Origin: Rhizophagus clarus
Taxonomy: Eukaryota; Glomeromycota; Glomeromycetes; Glomerales; Glomeraceae
Length of the DNA stretch: 64,000 nucleotides
Direction of reading: 5' to 3'
Assembly: GCA_015698045.1 (NCBI GenBank)
Contig: BLAL01000058.1
Location: 64,501-128,500, forward strand
Numbering within the stretch: the stretch's first letter is position 1; every line of letters begins with the position of its first letter. The translations under genes were made by a program, and so were the position numbers. The notes below the pieces were generated by a model. The model was not told the origin of the DNA. It worked only from the letters and a program-made list of their open reading frames with translations, and did no database searches. Of this stretch, positions 61,211 to 64,000 are shown one piece after another.

Positions 61211-61965
61211 ATGTTTTCCAACAAACGAAAATTGGAGAAAACAGAGGAAGACGAAATTATATTGAAGGCCCTTAAAATAACAACTCAAGAATTAAGTAAA
61301 GGGATGGGTGAAGCGATGAGAAATGTCCACAAGGGTACCTTGAACGCTATTTACAATAATAAAAATAATATTTCATGGTAAGTAAGATAATTATATATAA
61401 TAAAAATAAAAGAAAAATCTTTAATTATAATTTTAAAAATATGTTTCTTTTTCTAACCTGTAATAAATAAACCAAATAGGTCAACAACTCTAACAACTCC
61501 TGTGGTCGAAAGACCTATATTCGAGAGGTCTGTATTTGGGACTTTGTTCTTTAAACCATCAATAAGTTTTGGTATCAGTAAATTTTATTATTTTATATAA
61601 AAAATAATTTATTTGTCACGTATGCAATGTTACCATACTCTCTGTCACCTGTGTCACAACTTTTTATTTTTCATTGTATATCACATGTCTATAATTATAA
61701 TTTGCTAATATCTTTATAAAAATATCTAACAAATGTAAAAATTTCTATTTTATAATTAGTTACCGTACCCACTTCAGCAGCTGTATCAACAGCCACATCA
61801 TCAGTAATGACGACAACGATACTAATGATAATGATACCAATAACAATGCAACAGCAGCAACAACACCAACTACAGCTGCAGCAACTACAGCAACAACATC
61901 AATCACAGCTGCAGCAGCTACAGCAATAACATCAATCACAGCTGCAGCAGTTACACCAACAATAT

Positions 61966-61997
<32 letters not shown>

Positions 61998-62270
61998 ACA
62001 AGAACTCTTACCAAAGTAGCACAGTAATAAAATTTATCAATTTTTAATATAAAATAGATTACACTATTTATTTAATAAAATTTAAAAATTATAAAAACAG
62101 ATAAATTAATTTTCTTGTACTGCAAAAAAGATCATTGGCTGCACAGTTGCCCCAGTATTCCAGAAAATTACAAAGGTTTCTGTGTGCACTGCTAGCAAAG
62201 TAATAACCATGTAGCAAAGGATTGTAAAAATAAGAAGTCCAAAGAGCTATGGCGGCTTAAATTTTGTAAG
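61211..62270 (+). CDS. Transposon-borne zinc-knuckle (CCHC-like) gene, damaged
   Basis: Exon 1 (61211-61377) encodes MFSNKRKLEKTEEDEIILKA and LKITTQELSKGMGEAMRNVH. Exon 2 (61480-61577) joins in frame with STTLTTPVVERPIFERSVFG and TLFFKPSISFGI. A third segment from 61,760 is a CAG/ACA repeat that reads as poly-Gln in the spliced frame (to a stop near 61,929) and as Ala/Thr-rich in another frame. After a further intron, about 62,121-62,265 encodes CKKDHWLHSCPSIPENYKGF and CVHC-stop-QSNNHVAKDCKNKKSKELW. These are two zinc-knuckle-like motifs, broken by a TAG at 62,189. Such proteins bind nucleic acid; in this context an accessory role in transposition is inferred. The repeat-containing exon has probably shifted frame. 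Confidence 0.5.
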
Positions 62271-63418
62271 TAAAATTTTCAAAATATAAAATTTAAAAAC
62301 TTAATTTAAATTAACCTTTTTAATTTTGAATAAAATCTGCAAATTTTTTTTTTTTTTAGTTTTTTTTTTTCATGACTAAAATTAGTCAAACTTTTTATAT
62401 ATAATTTTTTTTTATAATTTTCTGGGTTGGACGTTAAAAATTTTTTTTTAAAAAAAAAATAATTAAAGGGGACAAAAAATCAATTTTAATTTTTCTGGAT
62501 TGAGCACTAAAAAATTTTTTTTCAAAAAAAAAAAAAAAAAGAATTTGAAGGGGATAAAAATCAAACTTTATTATATATTTTTATAATTTTCTGTGTTGAA
62601 CGTTAGGGTTAAATTTTTTTCATATTTTTTTTTTTTCTTGTCCAATTGGGGTTGGACACGTTTGATTGGAGCAAACTTTTTTTCATCCAATTGTGGGGGG
62701 TGGGCATTTTTTCTTTATATTTTCTAGTGTTGGACTTTTTTTTTTTATAATTTTTGTTATGTAAATAATTTTCTAATGAAAAATGAAATTAGCAATCTGG
62801 GGTCTTATCATGTGAGTAAACAAGTTTTTTTAAAACAATTCCTTATTTAAAAGAACCAGGTATTTTTTATTTCATTTTTACATTTATTTTATTTTTAAGC
62901 AAAATGTTTACAAATGGTTCACTTATTTCTTTTTTAGATTTTGAGTAGCTAGATTTCAGTTTGGAAAGTAATATCTGACTGCAATACCAAGTTGATGAAG
63001 TGTTTTAATGTAATTATATAAAATATTCATTGTATATTTTTTAATAAAGCATTTACTAATGTTTTATTTTTTCTTTTTTTAGAATAATGATAATATAATT
63101 TTTCGTAATAATTATAATTTTGTTAAATCACGTGATAAGGGTTCTTGTAGTAATACCCTAATTTTGAAATTAATAAAGATACGTGATACTGGTCATAACA
63201 TTAAATAAATAAAATAAAGATATGTGTTACGGTCTTTAACAATAAAAAAAAATAAAGATGCATGCTATAAATATTAAATATATATAATTTTATATTGTTT
63301 TTAAATAATCTAAACTTTAATGTTTTTGATGTTTTTGAAAATAAAAATTTTGTATATTATAGTTTTAAAAATTCAGTATATATTATTTCCATATACAAAT
63401 TACATTAAAAACATTAAA
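62271..63418. other. Transposon interior near right end, no gene
   Basis: 62,340-62,760 is T-rich and contains three or four imperfect repeats of about 110 bp with 'ttttctgggttggacgttaa'-like phrases (variants: ctggattgagcac, ctgtgttgaacgtt, ctagtgttggac). The rest is AT-rich without genes. Confidence 0.5.
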
Positions 63419-63683
63419 TATACGGAATTTATACAGAATCTCCAAAAAAACATATACATTTTTTGTATTTAGATTTTTTTATAGGAAATTATTAAAAGAT
63501 GAAGTTCAAAAATTCCTTACAAATTCCGTATACACTGATTTTTTCCGTATATGCTAATTTTTTAAAAAAACATCCAAGAATGAATTACTTATTAAATATA
63601 CGGAATTTTTATACAGAATTGCTAAAAACGTATCTCAAAAGTATACAAAACGTGTCATTCCTGTATACACATTTCTTATAGGG
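63419..63683 (-). repeat. Right terminal and subterminal region of the transposon
   Basis: The segment contains tatacggaatttatacag, attccgtatacac, ttccgtatatgc, atatacggaattttt and aaaacgtatct, ending in TTATAGGG at 63,683. The motif set mirrors the left end in opposite orientation, which supports the boundaries. Confidence 0.7.
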
Positions 63684-64000
63684 CATGCCATCCCTGAACG
63701 AGGTTGTAAAAATAAAAAAAATTGTTATTGGGTGACACAATTACGAATTATAATGGTATGCTAAGGAGATATAATGTATAACTCAATAAGGCTGTGGACA
63801 TGATGATACGAATTAAGAAAGTTCCAAGAGAAAAAAAAAAGACTCAGACTTAGCTACAATCAAATAAGGGAAGATCCTAAAAAATGCTTGAATTTTATAA
63901 AGTCGAGAATCATATAATAAAGGGGACGCTCAGAGAGATGTTGGATATGAAAGTAAATGACGAAAAGTTATGGGATCAAGTAATAGAGATAAAGAACAAT
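63684..64000 (+). other. Right flank, possible coding debris
   Basis: The flank opens with CAT, the right copy of the target duplication. Further on, the plus strand reads KKRLRLSYNQIREDPKKCLN and FIKSRI, then in another frame GTLREMLDMKVNDEKLWDQV. It looks like a broken coding region into which the large transposon inserted; no family was recognised. It runs off the end of the window. Confidence 0.3.

Larger units (their letters stand above)
49104..63683 (+). mobile_element. 14.6-kb CMC/CACTA-like DNA transposon with Tnp2-type transposase
   Basis: The left end CCCTATAAAAAATCTGGA and the right end, read in reverse as CCCTATAAGAAATGTGTA, match at 18 of the first 21 bases. The element is flanked by a 3-bp CAT duplication (49,101-49,103 and 63,684-63,686), typical of CMC/CACTA elements. 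Both ends carry many subterminal atacgg/ccgtat words. Inside are a Tnp2-family transposase gene (57.5-60.8 kb, +), a five-exon minus-strand gene, a Myb-like/RS gene, a zinc-knuckle gene, a large minisatellite and a nested MITE. All of its genes that could be checked carry stops or frameshifts, so this copy is not autonomous. The exact subgroup (for example Plavaka-like) is an inference. Confidence 0.8.

Noticed and set aside
61760-62014. Ala/Val-rich minus-strand frame
   Set aside because: It is the reverse reading of the CAG/ACA repeat of the zinc-knuckle gene.
1-64000. tRNA and rRNA genes
   Set aside because: I scanned for GTTCGA-type T-loop words with matching arms and for rRNA-like conserved blocks. 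None was convincing on either strand.

Overview
The window is very AT-rich eukaryotic nuclear DNA with short introns of about 65-90 bp (GT...AG), few genes and many repeats. Three things point to an arbuscular mycorrhizal fungus (Glomeromycotina, Rhizophagus irregularis-like): tyrosine-kinase-like (TKL) protein kinases, one fused to Sel1 repeats; kinase N-termini of the 'EWIPY' type; and many decayed transposon genes. This assignment rests on recognising gene families. No database search was run.

Layout. 1-2.3 kb is gene-free. 2.37-5.12 kb (+) is an intact four-exon kinase-Sel1 gene whose catalytic Asp is replaced by Asn. 5.4-12.5 kb holds gene debris, including an SAM-like fragment. 13.1-15.1 kb is a broken integrase-bearing element, followed at 15,091 by a transposon end of the same type as the large element further right. 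16.3-19 kb holds two kinase gene fragments. 20.2-21.3 kb has three ~300-bp repeats with a conserved hairpin. 23-38 kb contains several MITE-like elements, two relatives of one unrecognised protein family (26.6-27.5 kb broken, 32.3-32.8 kb better kept), and an apparently active TKL kinase (33.9-35.5 kb, minus). 38.8-40.1 and 46.9-48.1 kb are two copies of one repeat, each ending in a 22-bp tandem array. Between them lie a well-preserved ten-exon serine carboxypeptidase (41.3-43.4 kb, minus) and a 2.85-kb foldback.

49,104-63,683 is one 14.6-kb CMC/CACTA-like DNA transposon, defined by matching CCCTATAA termini, a 3-bp CAT target-site duplication, subterminal ATACGG/CCGTAT motifs and a Tnp2-type transposase gene. 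It also carries a five-exon minus-strand gene of unknown function, a Myb-like gene with an RS-rich tail, a zinc-knuckle gene, a 1.6-kb minisatellite and a nested 363-bp MITE. Several of its reading frames are stopped at positions where tryptophan is expected, so it appears inactivated by G-to-A (C-to-T) mutation.

The host genes that look usable are the two kinases, the carboxypeptidase and possibly the 32.3-kb gene. Nearly everything else is transposon or gene decay.
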